Positions 23,022-30,486 of a DNA stretch of 32,172 bases are shown piece after piece; the first letter of the stretch is position 1, and the number at the start of each line of letters is the position of its first letter. The notes below the pieces were generated by a model. The model saw only the letters and a program-made list of their open reading frames with translations. It did not search any database and was not told the origin of the DNA. Source of the DNA: Cyclobacteriaceae bacterium (lineage in GTDB: Bacteria > Bacteroidota > Bacteroidia > Cytophagales > Cyclobacteriaceae); assembly GCA_026989505.1 (NCBI GenBank), contig JALSJF010000025.1, forward strand, positions 1-32,172, in the 5' to 3' direction. The translations under genes and the position numbers were made by a program.

Positions 23022-23502
23022 TAAAATACCGTTTCATCCACGATTCTGCCGCAGGCACCAGCCACTGTTGGTGAAACTCGGCCATATTTTGTGCCTGCAG
23101 GTTAAAGGTAAGGGTTTCCCTGGCAATCTTACCGGCATTTATTTCATCTTTTATGTTATGCAGGCCGGTGGTATAAATATGCTCATCAATCAGAAAGGCC
23201 ACCTGGGTACGATCGAAGAAACTTACCCCTAATTGTTGTTCCAGTTCCTGTACAAACCGTACCGAAGTATCAATTGAGCAGCCGGAGGCCTGGTTGTAGG
23301 ATTCATCTACGGCCAGCACCAGGAATTTGTTGTGCAACACTTTATACGAGCTTTTGAGGGGCGTGTTGTGGGCCGTCCAGTGCGCACAAAATTCAGCCGC
23401 CCTGGCTTCTATACGATTAACCTGGTCGGCTTCCAGGGATTTATCGGCCTGGTAAATCCATATCCGGGCATCATCCGGGAGATTGGTAAATTCAGTTAAC
23501 AT
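23014..23502 (-). CDS. conserved Bacteroidota protein (often mislabelled 'ABC transporter ATPase')
   Basis: A 162-residue soluble protein with the blocks ARIWIYQADKSL, LKSSYKVLHNKFLVLAVDE, SGCSIDTSVRFVQELEQQLG and a Trp-rich end (FHQQWLVPAAESWMKRYF). This pattern belongs to a small family conserved in Bacteroidota that databases often call ABC transporter ATPase. No Walker A, Walker B or ABC signature is present, so that name is unsupported. Cys and Asp in SGCSID are the most striking conserved residues. It overlaps the PorE-like gene by 8 nt, so both are probably translated together. The function is unknown. Confidence 0.82.
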   Translation of the reverse strand: MLTEFTNLPDDARIWIYQADKSLEADQVNRIEARAAEFCAHWTAHNTPLKSSYKVLHNKFLVLAVDESYNQASGCSIDTSVRFVQELEQQLGVSFFDRTQVAFLIDEHIYTTGLHNIKDEINAGKIARETLTFNLQAQNMAEFHQQWLVPAAESWMKRYFNA

Positions 23503-23641
23503 ATGTTATAAATACTCAAAATTGCCGGTTGGGGTTACAACCAGTCAACAAATTTACAAATAAGACATCAATATAGTAAATAAACTATTTTAATGCATAC
23601 CCGTAAAACCAAAGGTACCTGTTTATGCGCGTAACCGCTTT

Positions 23642-24343
23642 ATGAAAAAGATTCTTTTGGTAGAGGATGATAAACACATTGTGGAACTGCTGTCTATCCA
23701 CCTGAATGATTTTGAAACCCGCTTAACCTGTTGCACCAATGGCCGTGACGGGCTGAAAGAAGCTACCACCAAATCATTTGATTTAATTGTTCTGGACATA
23801 AACCTGCCCGGCCTGGATGGCCTTGAGGTTTGTAAAGCCATAAGGGCAAAAAACAATACCACGCCAATAATTATGCTCACCGCCCGGGCCGAAGAAATTG
23901 ACAAAGTGCTGGGCCTGGAATTGGGGGCCGATGACTATTTAACCAAACCCTTCAGCCTACGGGAATTTATGGCGCGTGTGAAGGCTTTGCTAAGAAGATC
24001 AAAAATGACGGCCGAAATCCGGGGAGACACTACCCGGCAGATACAGTACGGTGAACTGAAAATAGATGTGGCGAAAAGGAAAGTTACTATTCTTGAAGAC
24101 CGGGTTTACCTTACCCCAAAGGAGTTTGATTTATTGGTGCTGTTGGCCACTCACCCGGGGAAGACATATTCGCGGGCCCGGTTGCTAAGCCTTGTTTGGG
24201 GGTATGATTTTGAAGGTTATGAAAATACGGTGAACGCCCATGTGAACCGCTTACGAGGTAAAATAGAAAAAGATATTGCCAAACCAACGTATATTCTAAC
24301 TACCTGGGGGGTTGGCTACAGGTTTAACGATGAACTAACTTGA
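23642..24343 (+). CDS. OmpR/PhoB-type response regulator
   Basis: A 233-residue regulator. The receiver domain (1-120) has Asp9 and Asp10, the phosphoacceptor Asp52 (LIVLDINLPG), Thr80 and Lys102 (DYLTKPF). The winged-helix DNA-binding domain (about 135-230) ends with the NTVNAHVNRLRGKIE recognition helix and TTWGVGYRF. Together with the kinase that follows after 5 nt it forms a PhoB/PhoR-like pair; no target site can be inferred here. Confidence 0.95.
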   Translation: MKKILLVEDDKHIVELLSIHLNDFETRLTCCTNGRDGLKEATTKSFDLIVLDINLPGLDGLEVCKAIRAKNNTTPIIMLTARAEEIDKVLGLELGADDYLTKPFSLREFMARVKALLRRSKMTAEIRGDTTRQIQYGELKIDVAKRKVTILEDRVYLTPKEFDLLVLLATHPGKTYSRARLLSLVWGYDFEGYENTVNAHVNRLRGKIEKDIAKPTYILTTWGVGYRFNDELT

Positions 24344-24348
24344 TTGCC

Positions 24349-25824
24349 ATGTTGAACAGTAAAAAGTTGTTTTCCGGATTGTTCTGGAAAATATCACTCA
24401 CCTTTTTTATGTTGCTGACGGCCATTGGCTTTGCTTATCTGATCATTTCTACGCGGATGTCGGAAGAGTATTTTATTGAAAAAAACCAACGGTTAAATGC
24501 CTCCATAGCGCAAAGCATTGTACAGGAAGTAAAGCCCTTTATCAACGGGGAATTATCAGAAGACGCTACCGATGCCATTATGCATCACCTGATGGCCATC
24601 AACCCCAGCATAGAGGTATATTTGCTGGATGCCCAGGGCAATATTCTGAACTATGTGGCCCCGTATAAAAAGGTGGTTGCCGACAAAGTGCGGTTAGCCC
24701 CGGTAAAGAAATTTCTGCAAGGGTTGGATAAGGGCATTATTGTTGGTGATGACCCGCGTAACCCGGGAATTGAAAAGGTCTTTTCGGCTGCCGAAATAAA
24801 GGAAAACAACCGGGTTGTCGGGTATGTGTATGTTATCCTGGCCAGCGAGGAACTCGATTCGGTTACCGAGTTGCTCAAGGGTAATTACATTCTTCGTCTG
24901 GGTTCCACTACTATGTTGATAACCCTGTTGGCCGCCTTTGTTATTGGGTTGTTGGTATTCTGGATTGTAACAAAAAATATCAACCGGATTATTGCCACGG
25001 TCAAGAAATTTCAGCAAGGGGAATTCAGCGCCCGTATCCCGGTGAAAAAAGGTGGTGATATCAATGACCTGGCCATAGCCTTCAACGATATGGCCGATAC
25101 TATTGTGGGCAATATTGAAAACATGCGTTCAATGGAAAAGCTAAGGCGTGAGTTGGTAGGTAATGTTTCGCATGATTTGCGTACCCCGCTGGCCGTAATT
25201 CATGGCTATATTGAGACGTTGATTATGAAAGACAAGGAAATAAGCGAAAATGACAGGCGCAGATACCTGAATACCGCTTTGGAAAGCACCGAAAGACTAC
25301 GCAAGCTGGTGGATGAGCTATTTGAGCTATCGAAACTGGAAGCCAAACAAATTAAACCCAATAAAGAACCTTTTTATATTGATGAGTTGATTCACGATGT
25401 TGTCAGAAAATTTAATATCATCGCCAACAAAAAAGGCATCAAGCTGGAGGCAAAAATTAACCGTAGTGGCATTATGGTAAATGCCGATGTTGGTTTGATA
25501 GAGAGGGTGTTGCAAAACCTGGTTGACAATGCTATTAAATACACCCCGGCCAATGGCGAAATCACCCTGGCTGTGGATGATACCTCCGAGAATGTACAAA
25601 TTAAAGTTACCGATACGGGCGCAGGAATACCCGAAGACCAGGCACCCTATATTTTTGACCGTTATCACATTGGGGATAAACGCATCAGCTTAGATAAAAA
25701 CAGCACCGGCCTCGGACTGGCTATTGTTAAAAGGATTTTGGAAATCCATAACACCAACATTGCCTTGCTTACCAACCCGGACAAGGGGACAACCTTTGCC
25801 TTTGACCTGCCTAAATATGCCTGA
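24349..25824 (+). CDS. sensor histidine kinase (PhoR-like)
   Basis: Two membrane helices (about 15-33 and 185-207, from this start) enclose a periplasmic sensor domain of about 150 residues. A HAMP domain (about 208-260), HisKA with His275 (VSHDLRTPLAVIHG) and HATPase follow, with the N box NLVDNAIKYTP, G1 DTGAGIP and G2 GLGLAIVKRIL. It autophosphorylates and passes phosphate to the regulator just upstream. The frame also opens at a TTG at 24340 that overlaps the regulator stop; the ATG at 24349 gives a better N-terminus. It ends 96 nt before the spondin lipoprotein gene. The signal is unknown. Confidence 0.93.
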   Translation: MLNSKKLFSGLFWKISLTFFMLLTAIGFAYLIISTRMSEEYFIEKNQRLNASIAQSIVQEVKPFINGELSEDATDAIMHHLMAINPSIEVYLLDAQGNILNYVAPYKKVVADKVRLAPVKKFLQGLDKGIIVGDDPRNPGIEKVFSAAEIKENNRVVGYVYVILASEELDSVTELLKGNYILRLGSTTMLITLLAAFVIGLLVFWIVTKNINRIIATVKKFQQGEFSARIPVKKGGDINDLAIAFNDMADTIVGNIENMRSMEKLRRELVGNVSHDLRTPLAVIHGYIETLIMKDKEISENDRRRYLNTALESTERLRKLVDELFELSKLEAKQIKPNKEPFYIDELIHDVVRKFNIIANKKGIKLEAKINRSGIMVNADVGLIERVLQNLVDNAIKYTPANGEITLAVDDTSENVQIKVTDTGAGIPEDQAPYIFDRYHIGDKRISLDKNSTGLGLAIVKRILEIHNTNIALLTNPDKGTTFAFDLPKYA

Positions 25825-25920
25825 CAGACAGCCTTTTTAAAAGTTAGAAAATGTAGATTTTTTCGTAATACTTCTGTAATAATTAGTTCGGAGCTTTGGG
25901 TTTAAACAAACTCAAATGCT

Positions 25921-27231
25921 ATGAAAAAATTATTTTATGCAACAATTATTGCCTTTATTGGCATAACTGCCTGTAAGAAGGATGATGAGATGCCGCAGGC
26001 TTCTTCCGGGTTCACCGTAGTGGTGGAGAACGTAAGCGAGCCGAAAGCCTATTTCCAAACCGGGGTGTTTAATACACCCGTTGGCGATACCAGCCCGGGG
26101 CCGGCTACTCCGGGTAAAACCTATAGCTTTTCATTTAATGCCGGTATTGGCCATTACCTGTCTTTTTCAACCATGTTTGTGCAATCAAATGATCTATTCT
26201 ATGCTCCGGCCGATACGGGCATAAAATTATTTGACGATACCGGAATGGCTATAACGGGCGATATTACGGCCCAAATATACCTCTGGGATGCCGGTACTGA
26301 AGTAAACCAGGAGCCAGGCGTGGGGACGGACCAGCCCCCGAGGCAGTCGGGCCCCAATACAGGGGCTGCTGAAAACGGCACCATCAGGATGATTTCACAG
26401 GTTATGGACGGGTACACCTACCCGGCCGTGAATGAAGCGGTTAAGGTAATGCTTAGCTATGATGGCAGCAATATGTTTACCCTTACCATTGAGAATATCT
26501 CTGCCGGTTCGGCTGTTGAAACCCCGCTGGCCCCCGGGGTGTGGTTGGTGCATGATAATACCGGGAAGTTATTTACGGCCGGGGGAATGGCCTCAATGGG
26601 GATGGAGCAAATAGCGGAAGATGGTGACCCCTCAACCATGAATGCTAACCTGGCCATGAACAGCGGCTATGTTTCCCCGTTTGCCCCCGGGGTTTTTGTG
26701 GTAGCAGCCAGTGGTAGCATGCCCTTGTTTGTTAATGGTAACCCGGATTTAGGGGAGGGCCTGGAGGCCCTGGCGGAAGATGGCGATCCAAGTGGGTTGG
26801 CAGCCGCCCTTGCGGGTAAAGCAGGTGTGATGAGCAGTGGGGTGTTTAATACCCCGGTTGGTGCTGGCGGCCCGGGGCCACTTATGCCAGGAAGTAGCTA
26901 TTCCTTTGAAATTACCGCTTCGGAAGGCGACAGCTTTAATTTTGCTACCATGTTGGTACAATCAAACGATCTTTTTTTCGCCTTCGAGGATAGTGGTATT
27001 GCCTTATTTAACAATGGCACACCGGTTAGCGGAGAGATGACAGTTAGTGTAAGCCTTTGGGATGCCGGCACGGAGGTAAACGAGTTTCCCGGTGCAGGTA
27101 TGGGCCAGCCCTTGCGGCAGGCCGGGGCAAATACCGGTACCACAGAAAATGGGGTGGTACAAAAGGTAAATGATGGTTTTGCTTACCCTGCTACTGATGC
27201 CATGATTAAACTTACCATTACGCCAAAATAA
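25921..27231 (+). CDS. spondin-domain lipoprotein with internal duplication
   Basis: A lipoprotein signal (FIGITACKK, Cys18) is followed by a spondin-N-like domain (about 28-150), a middle region with two APGV repeats (PLAPGVWLVHD and PFAPGVFVVAA, each followed by AEDGDPS), and a second spondin-like domain (about 305-436). The halves share GVFNTPVG, SYSF, VQSNDLF, LWDAGTEVN and GxxxGQP(L/P)RQ(S/A)G. In animals spondin-N is an extracellular adhesion domain; in bacteria the role is unknown. It is alone, downstream of the two-component pair, and may be one of its targets (inference). A good terminator follows at 27256. Confidence 0.85.
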   Translation: MKKLFYATIIAFIGITACKKDDEMPQASSGFTVVVENVSEPKAYFQTGVFNTPVGDTSPGPATPGKTYSFSFNAGIGHYLSFSTMFVQSNDLFYAPADTGIKLFDDTGMAITGDITAQIYLWDAGTEVNQEPGVGTDQPPRQSGPNTGAAENGTIRMISQVMDGYTYPAVNEAVKVMLSYDGSNMFTLTIENISAGSAVETPLAPGVWLVHDNTGKLFTAGGMASMGMEQIAEDGDPSTMNANLAMNSGYVSPFAPGVFVVAASGSMPLFVNGNPDLGEGLEALAEDGDPSGLAAALAGKAGVMSSGVFNTPVGAGGPGPLMPGSSYSFEITASEGDSFNFATMLVQSNDLFFAFEDSGIALFNNGTPVSGEMTVSVSLWDAGTEVNEFPGAGMGQPLRQAGANTGTTENGVVQKVNDGFAYPATDAMIKLTITPK

Positions 27232-27255
27232 ACTGCATACGTAGTGTTGCAGTTT

Positions 27256-27287
27256 GAAGGGCCGGCTTTGCCGGTCTTTCTGTTTTT
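27256..27287 (+). terminator. intrinsic terminator of the spondin lipoprotein gene
   Basis: An 11-bp stem (27256-27266 with 27270-27280, two G-T pairs, core CCGGC/GCCGG) with loop TTT, followed by TGTTTTT. It overlaps the end of the convergent Fe-S gene. Confidence 0.75.
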
Positions 27288-28086
27288 ACTCCCCGGAAGA
27301 TTTGGCAACCAACTCAGCCAGGTCAAGCACCTTTACGCTTTCTTCGGGGTAGTTGTTTTTAAGGCCGTCTTCGAGCATGGTCATACAAAACGGGCAAGCC
27401 GAAGCCACAATTTCGGCCCCGGTGGCCAGCACATCATCGGTGCGCTCGGCATTAATTTCTTTTTGGCCCGGCTCCGCTTCTTTAAACATCTGTGCCCCTC
27501 CCGCCCCGCAGCAAAGGCCGTTGGTTTTGCAGCGTTTCATCTCTACCAGGTCGGCATCGAGGGCTTCCAGCACGGCCCGGGGCGCCTCGTAGATAGCATT
27601 GGCGCGGCCCAGGTAACAGGAATCGTGGTAGGTTATTTTTTTGCCTTTAAACGCCCCGCCACCGGCAACCTTTACTTTGCCCTCGTTAATCAGTTGTTGC
27701 AGGAAGGTAGCGTGATGGACCACCTCATAATTACCGCCCAGGGCAGGGTATTCATTTTTAAACGTATTGTAGCAATGCGGACAGGCGGTGACTATCTTTT
27801 TAATATTGTAGCCCTCCAGTACCTGGATATTGGCTGTAGCCTGCATTTGAAACAGGAACTCATTGCCTGCCCGCCTGGCCGGGTCCCCGGTACAGGTTTC
27901 TTCTTCGCCCAGTACGGCAAACGAAATGCCCACCTGATTAAGGATTTTAACGAAAGCCCGGGTAACGGCTTTATAGCGCTCATCAAAAGAGCCGGCACAT
28001 CCTACCCAAAATAACACCTCTGGCGACTCGCCTTTGGCGGCCAGTTCGGCCATGGTTGGAATGTTAATAGTTGTATTACGTGACAT
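27286..28086 (-). CDS. (Fe-S)-binding protein with two CCG domains
   Basis: A 266-residue cytoplasmic Fe-S protein of the HdrB/GlcF/LutA type. Each half has a cysteine-rich CCG-like module: first FWVGCAGSFD, TCTGDPARRAGNE and ACPHCYNTFKNEYP; second HDSCYLGR, GLCCGAGGAQMF and ACPFCMTMLEDG. These bind a cubane-type cluster and pass electrons. In the first half the canonical Cys-Cys-Gly is Cys-Thr-Gly. The partner is the membrane Fe-S protein at 28602-29921; the two would be adjacent but for an inserted IVS gene and heptad repeats. The physiological donor and acceptor are unknown. Confidence 0.9.
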   Translation of the reverse strand: MSRNTTINIPTMAELAAKGESPEVLFWVGCAGSFDERYKAVTRAFVKILNQVGISFAVLGEEETCTGDPARRAGNEFLFQMQATANIQVLEGYNIKKIVTACPHCYNTFKNEYPALGGNYEVVHHATFLQQLINEGKVKVAGGGAFKGKKITYHDSCYLGRANAIYEAPRAVLEALDADLVEMKRCKTNGLCCGAGGAQMFKEAEPGQKEINAERTDDVLATGAEIVASACPFCMTMLEDGLKNNYPEESVKVLDLAELVAKSSGE

Positions 28087-28111
28087 TAGCGTTTAGTTAA
28101 CAAATTATTTA

Positions 28112-28188
28112 TTACGATTTACGATTTACGACTTACGATTTACGACTTACGGTTTGCGATTTACGATTTGTGATTTACGGTTTACGGT
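28112..28188. repeat. 11 tandem heptanucleotides (TTACGAT-like)
   Basis: Exactly 77 bases divide into 11 units of 7: TTACGAT four times, TTACGAC twice, TTACGGT three times, plus TTGCGAT and TTGTGAT. The tract lies between the Fe-S gene start and the end of the four-helix-bundle gene. Confidence 0.9.
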
Positions 28189-28225
28189 TTTAGAATTGCG
28201 TAGTTTAAGTTTAAGAGATATTATG

Positions 28226-28582
28226 TCATCCATTTTTCTTTTGATTTTCTCTTAAAGTTATTAAGGATTTAACAAAGATGGCAAGCAATTCATCCCCCTC
28301 CAGGTAGACTTTTGCCCATTTTCCCTTCTCTTTTTCAGAGAGCTCGGAGATAATTTCTATAAAAAAGAGTGATTCGTCCAGTTCTTCTTCAACAATCTTA
28401 AGTTTGTTAATAAAATCACGTGTTGATTTGGCCCTACATGCGGCCCTGTAATTAGCTCCTACCGAACTTGAACAACGAATTAGTTGCCTTTTATAGTCAA
28501 TAAACTCTTTTGGCAGTGTCTGGCATAACCTCCAAGCTTCTATAGTAAACATTTTAGTTCGTTGTAGTAATTCTTTTTTCAT
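28226..28582 (-). CDS. four-helix-bundle protein of the 23S rRNA IVS family
   Basis: A protein of 118 residues, almost entirely helical. The blocks FTIEAWRLCQTLPKE, YKRQLIRCSSSVGANYRAACRAKSTRDFINKLKIVEEELDE and SLFFIEIISEL are characteristic of the four-helix-bundle family first seen in 23S rRNA intervening sequences. Biochemical function is unknown. It sits on the same strand between two Fe-S genes that normally belong together, next to heptad repeats, which suggests an insertion. Only 19 bp separate it from the upstream Fe-S gene, so it is probably co-transcribed. Confidence 0.88.
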   Translation of the reverse strand: MKKELLQRTKMFTIEAWRLCQTLPKEFIDYKRQLIRCSSSVGANYRAACRAKSTRDFINKLKIVEEELDESLFFIEIISELSEKEKGKWAKVYLEGDELLAIFVKSLITLRENQKKNG

Positions 28583-28601
28583 TAATGGTATGCCGTAAAT
28601 C

Positions 28602-29921
28602 TTAATTCCTTAGCTCATCTGCCCATTTAAACCTGTCGGAGGGGGCAAACTTCCAGGGGGAAAAGCTGGTTTCAATATTCTGGAACATGGCATTCCACTC
28701 TGCCGGGGCGCTGCTTTCTTCCATGACCAGGTACCTGCGCAATTCAATAATGATGGTCAGCGGGTTAATCAGCACCGGGCAGGCTTCTACACAGGCATTG
28801 CAGGTGGTACAGGCATTAAGTTCTTCGCGGGAGATGTAATCATCGAGCAGGAACTTGCCATCGTCTGCGCCCTTGCCCCCGGCCAGCAGGCTGCGGGTAA
28901 TTTCTTCGGCCCGGTCGCGGGTGTCCATCATAATTTTTCTGGGCGACAGCTTCTTGCCGGTTTGGTTGGCCGGGCACTCGGCTGTACAGCGCCCGCATTC
29001 GGTACAGGTAAAGGCGTCCATAATGTTTTTCCAGCTAAGGTCGGTTACGTCTTTGGCCCCGAAACGCTCCACTTCGGCTGGTGGTGCTGCATCGGCAGGC
29101 TGCAGCCCGAGCATTATTTTCACCTCGTTGGTAACGCTGTTCATATTGGTAATCTCCCCTTTGGGTTTCAGGCTGGCGTACCAGGTATTGGGAAAGGCCA
29201 TAAAAATATGCAGGTGCTTGGAATAGGTTACATAAATGGCAAAAGCAAGGATACCGGTAATGTGTACCCACCAGAAGGCACGCTCAAAACCAACCAGCGT
29301 GGGGGTAGAAAAGCCATCAAAAAAGGGCATCAGCAGCGAACTGAAAAACAGTCGCCCGGTGGCCGTATAATGTTCTGCCCCCCGGGCTTGCAGCAGTTGA
29401 TCGGTGGCATTCATTTTCAGGATGGCCACTACCAGGATGATTTCAAAAACCAGGATCAGGTTGGCGTCAAGAAACGGCCAGGCCTTCATTTCGGGCTTAT
29501 GGAAACGGGGTACTTTAAGAATATTCCTGCGGATGAGAAAGAAGACACAGGCCACCAGCACGCCTACTGCCAGGAACTCAAAAAAGTTCAGCAAGACAGT
29601 ATAAAACGTACCCAAATACGGGGCAAAAATACGGTGGGTACCTGCCAGGCCGTCAATTATGATCTCCAGCACTTCAATATTGATTAGCACGAAGCCCACA
29701 TAAACAAATAAATGCAACAGGGCAGGGACAGGCTTTTTAAACATTTTTTGCTGCCCGAAGGCCACCAGCAGCATGTTGCGCCAGCGTGCCGGTTTGTTGT
29801 CGGTAAGGTCTTGCGGCTTGCCCAGGTTGATACTTGTTTTGATAAATTTAATGCGCCTGACCAGCAGGAAAGTGGCCGTGGCCACCAGCACCAGGAATAA
29901 AACTTGTTGTAAATAGGCCAT
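28602..29921 (-). CDS. membrane-bound 4Fe-4S dicluster oxidoreductase subunit
   Basis: The N-terminal half has about six membrane helices (about 5-22, 68-88, 102-128, 150-170, 188-205, 215-232) resembling the cytochrome b/NarI-like unit of respiratory complexes, with possible haem His residues in the helices. The C-terminal half holds two 4Fe-4S clusters: Cys306, 309, 312, 316 (CTECGRCTAEC) and Cys371, 374, 377, 381 (CTTCNACVEAC), each followed by Pro. This is the HdrC/GlpC-like plan. With the CCG protein at 27286 it should pass electrons between a cytoplasmic donor and the quinone pool or another acceptor. Confidence 0.9.
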   Translation of the reverse strand: MAYLQQVLFLVLVATATFLLVRRIKFIKTSINLGKPQDLTDNKPARWRNMLLVAFGQQKMFKKPVPALLHLFVYVGFVLINIEVLEIIIDGLAGTHRIFAPYLGTFYTVLLNFFEFLAVGVLVACVFFLIRRNILKVPRFHKPEMKAWPFLDANLILVFEIILVVAILKMNATDQLLQARGAEHYTATGRLFFSSLLMPFFDGFSTPTLVGFERAFWWVHITGILAFAIYVTYSKHLHIFMAFPNTWYASLKPKGEITNMNSVTNEVKIMLGLQPADAAPPAEVERFGAKDVTDLSWKNIMDAFTCTECGRCTAECPANQTGKKLSPRKIMMDTRDRAEEITRSLLAGGKGADDGKFLLDDYISREELNACTTCNACVEACPVLINPLTIIIELRRYLVMEESSAPAEWNAMFQNIETSFSPWKFAPSDRFKWADELRN

Positions 29922-29945
29922 TTTATCGATGTTTTTAAAAGTATG

Positions 29946-29978
29946 TTTTGGCTACAACGTTTAAATTATGTTCTTTTG
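29946..29978 (+). promoter_or_regulatory. promoter of tRNA-Phe
   Basis: A -33 TTTTG (29946-29950) is followed after 20 nt by TTCTTTTG (29971-29978), one base from TAnnTTTG. The spacing fits Bacteroidota promoters and transcription would start about 10 nt before the tRNA. Confidence 0.6.
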
Positions 29979-29992
29979 TGCCTCCAAAAGGA

Positions 29993-30065
29993 GGTGATAT
30001 AGCTCAGTTGGTAGAGCATCGGACTGAAAATCCGTGAGTCGGTGGTTCGAGTCCACCTATCACCA
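29993..30065 (+). tRNA. tRNA-Phe (GAA)
   Basis: A 73-nt cloverleaf. The acceptor arm GGTGATA pairs with TATCACC, the D arm contains AGCTCAGTTGGTAGAGC, the anticodon loop CTGAAAA gives GAA at 30026-30028, and the T arm is GGTGGTTCGAGTCCACC. The discriminator base is A and CCA is not encoded. The anticodon stem has four pairs plus a T-T mismatch at the outer position. Confidence 0.97.
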
Positions 30066-30073
30066 CGTACCGG

Positions 30074-30113
30074 AAGCTTCTTCAAACTTGTTTTGGAGGA
30101 GCTTTTTCGTTTT
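30074..30113 (+). terminator. intrinsic terminator after tRNA-Phe
   Basis: AAGCTTCTTC (30074-30083) pairs with GGAGGAGCTT (30095-30104), with two G-T pairs, followed by T-rich sequence (TTTCGTTTTC). It starts 9 nt after the tRNA. Confidence 0.6.
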
Positions 30114-30156
30114 CAGCGCCCATGGCCTAACCGGCAATAAAGATAAACATTAATTT

Positions 30157-30193
30157 AAGAATTTAGTATGCATGCATACTAAATTCTTTTTTT
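30157..30193 (+). terminator. strong palindromic terminator, 16-bp perfect arms
   Basis: AAGAATTTAGTATGCA (30157-30172) is followed directly by its reverse complement (30173-30188) and a seven-T run (30187-30193). It lies between the tRNA and the convergent peptide/propeller operon, so it could end transcripts from both sides, although only the plus strand has the T-run. Confidence 0.7.
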
Positions 30194-30267
30194 ACCAGCA
30201 AAGGCGGCCATCAATATTTTTGCTCACGGGTTAAACAGCAAAAGATCCACGCTGACGCAAAAACCCA

Positions 30268-30486
30268 TCATATTAAAGTAGTTGGCGAATTCAGGCTTTT
30301 CAAGGAAAAGGAAACCTGTGTATGTTTGGCGGCATATACTTCATACCTGGCGTTTTGCACAAGGGCGTTTTGATATTTTTTGGACAACCGGTCATATCCG
30401 GCATTTTGCTGTCTTAAAAACCACCCCCCGTAGAGAAAGATAGCGCCACAGGCCAGCCATCCCGAATACGCTAAAAAACGACTCAT
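30268..30486 (-). CDS. small single-pass membrane protein
   Basis: A 72-residue protein with one membrane helix (about 6-26, YSGWLACGAIFLYGGWFL) and a basic, Tyr-rich tail of about 45 residues. Its ATG overlaps the stop of the beta-propeller gene as ATGA, so translation is coupled. I recognise no family. The coupling makes it likely to be real and part of the peptide/propeller unit. Confidence 0.65.
   Translation of the reverse strand: MSRFLAYSGWLACGAIFLYGGWFLRQQNAGYDRLSKKYQNALVQNARYEVYAAKHTQVSFSLKSLNSPTTLI

Noticed and set aside
27244-28014. 256-codon plus-strand open frame
   Set aside because: Antisense to the CCG-domain Fe-S gene, whose cysteine motifs are intact.
28112-28188. CRISPR array
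   Set aside because: The repeats are 7 bases long and strictly adjacent, with no spacers and no cas genes.
28962-29687. 241-codon plus-strand open frame
   Set aside because: Antisense to the membrane Fe-S gene with two complete 4Fe-4S motifs.
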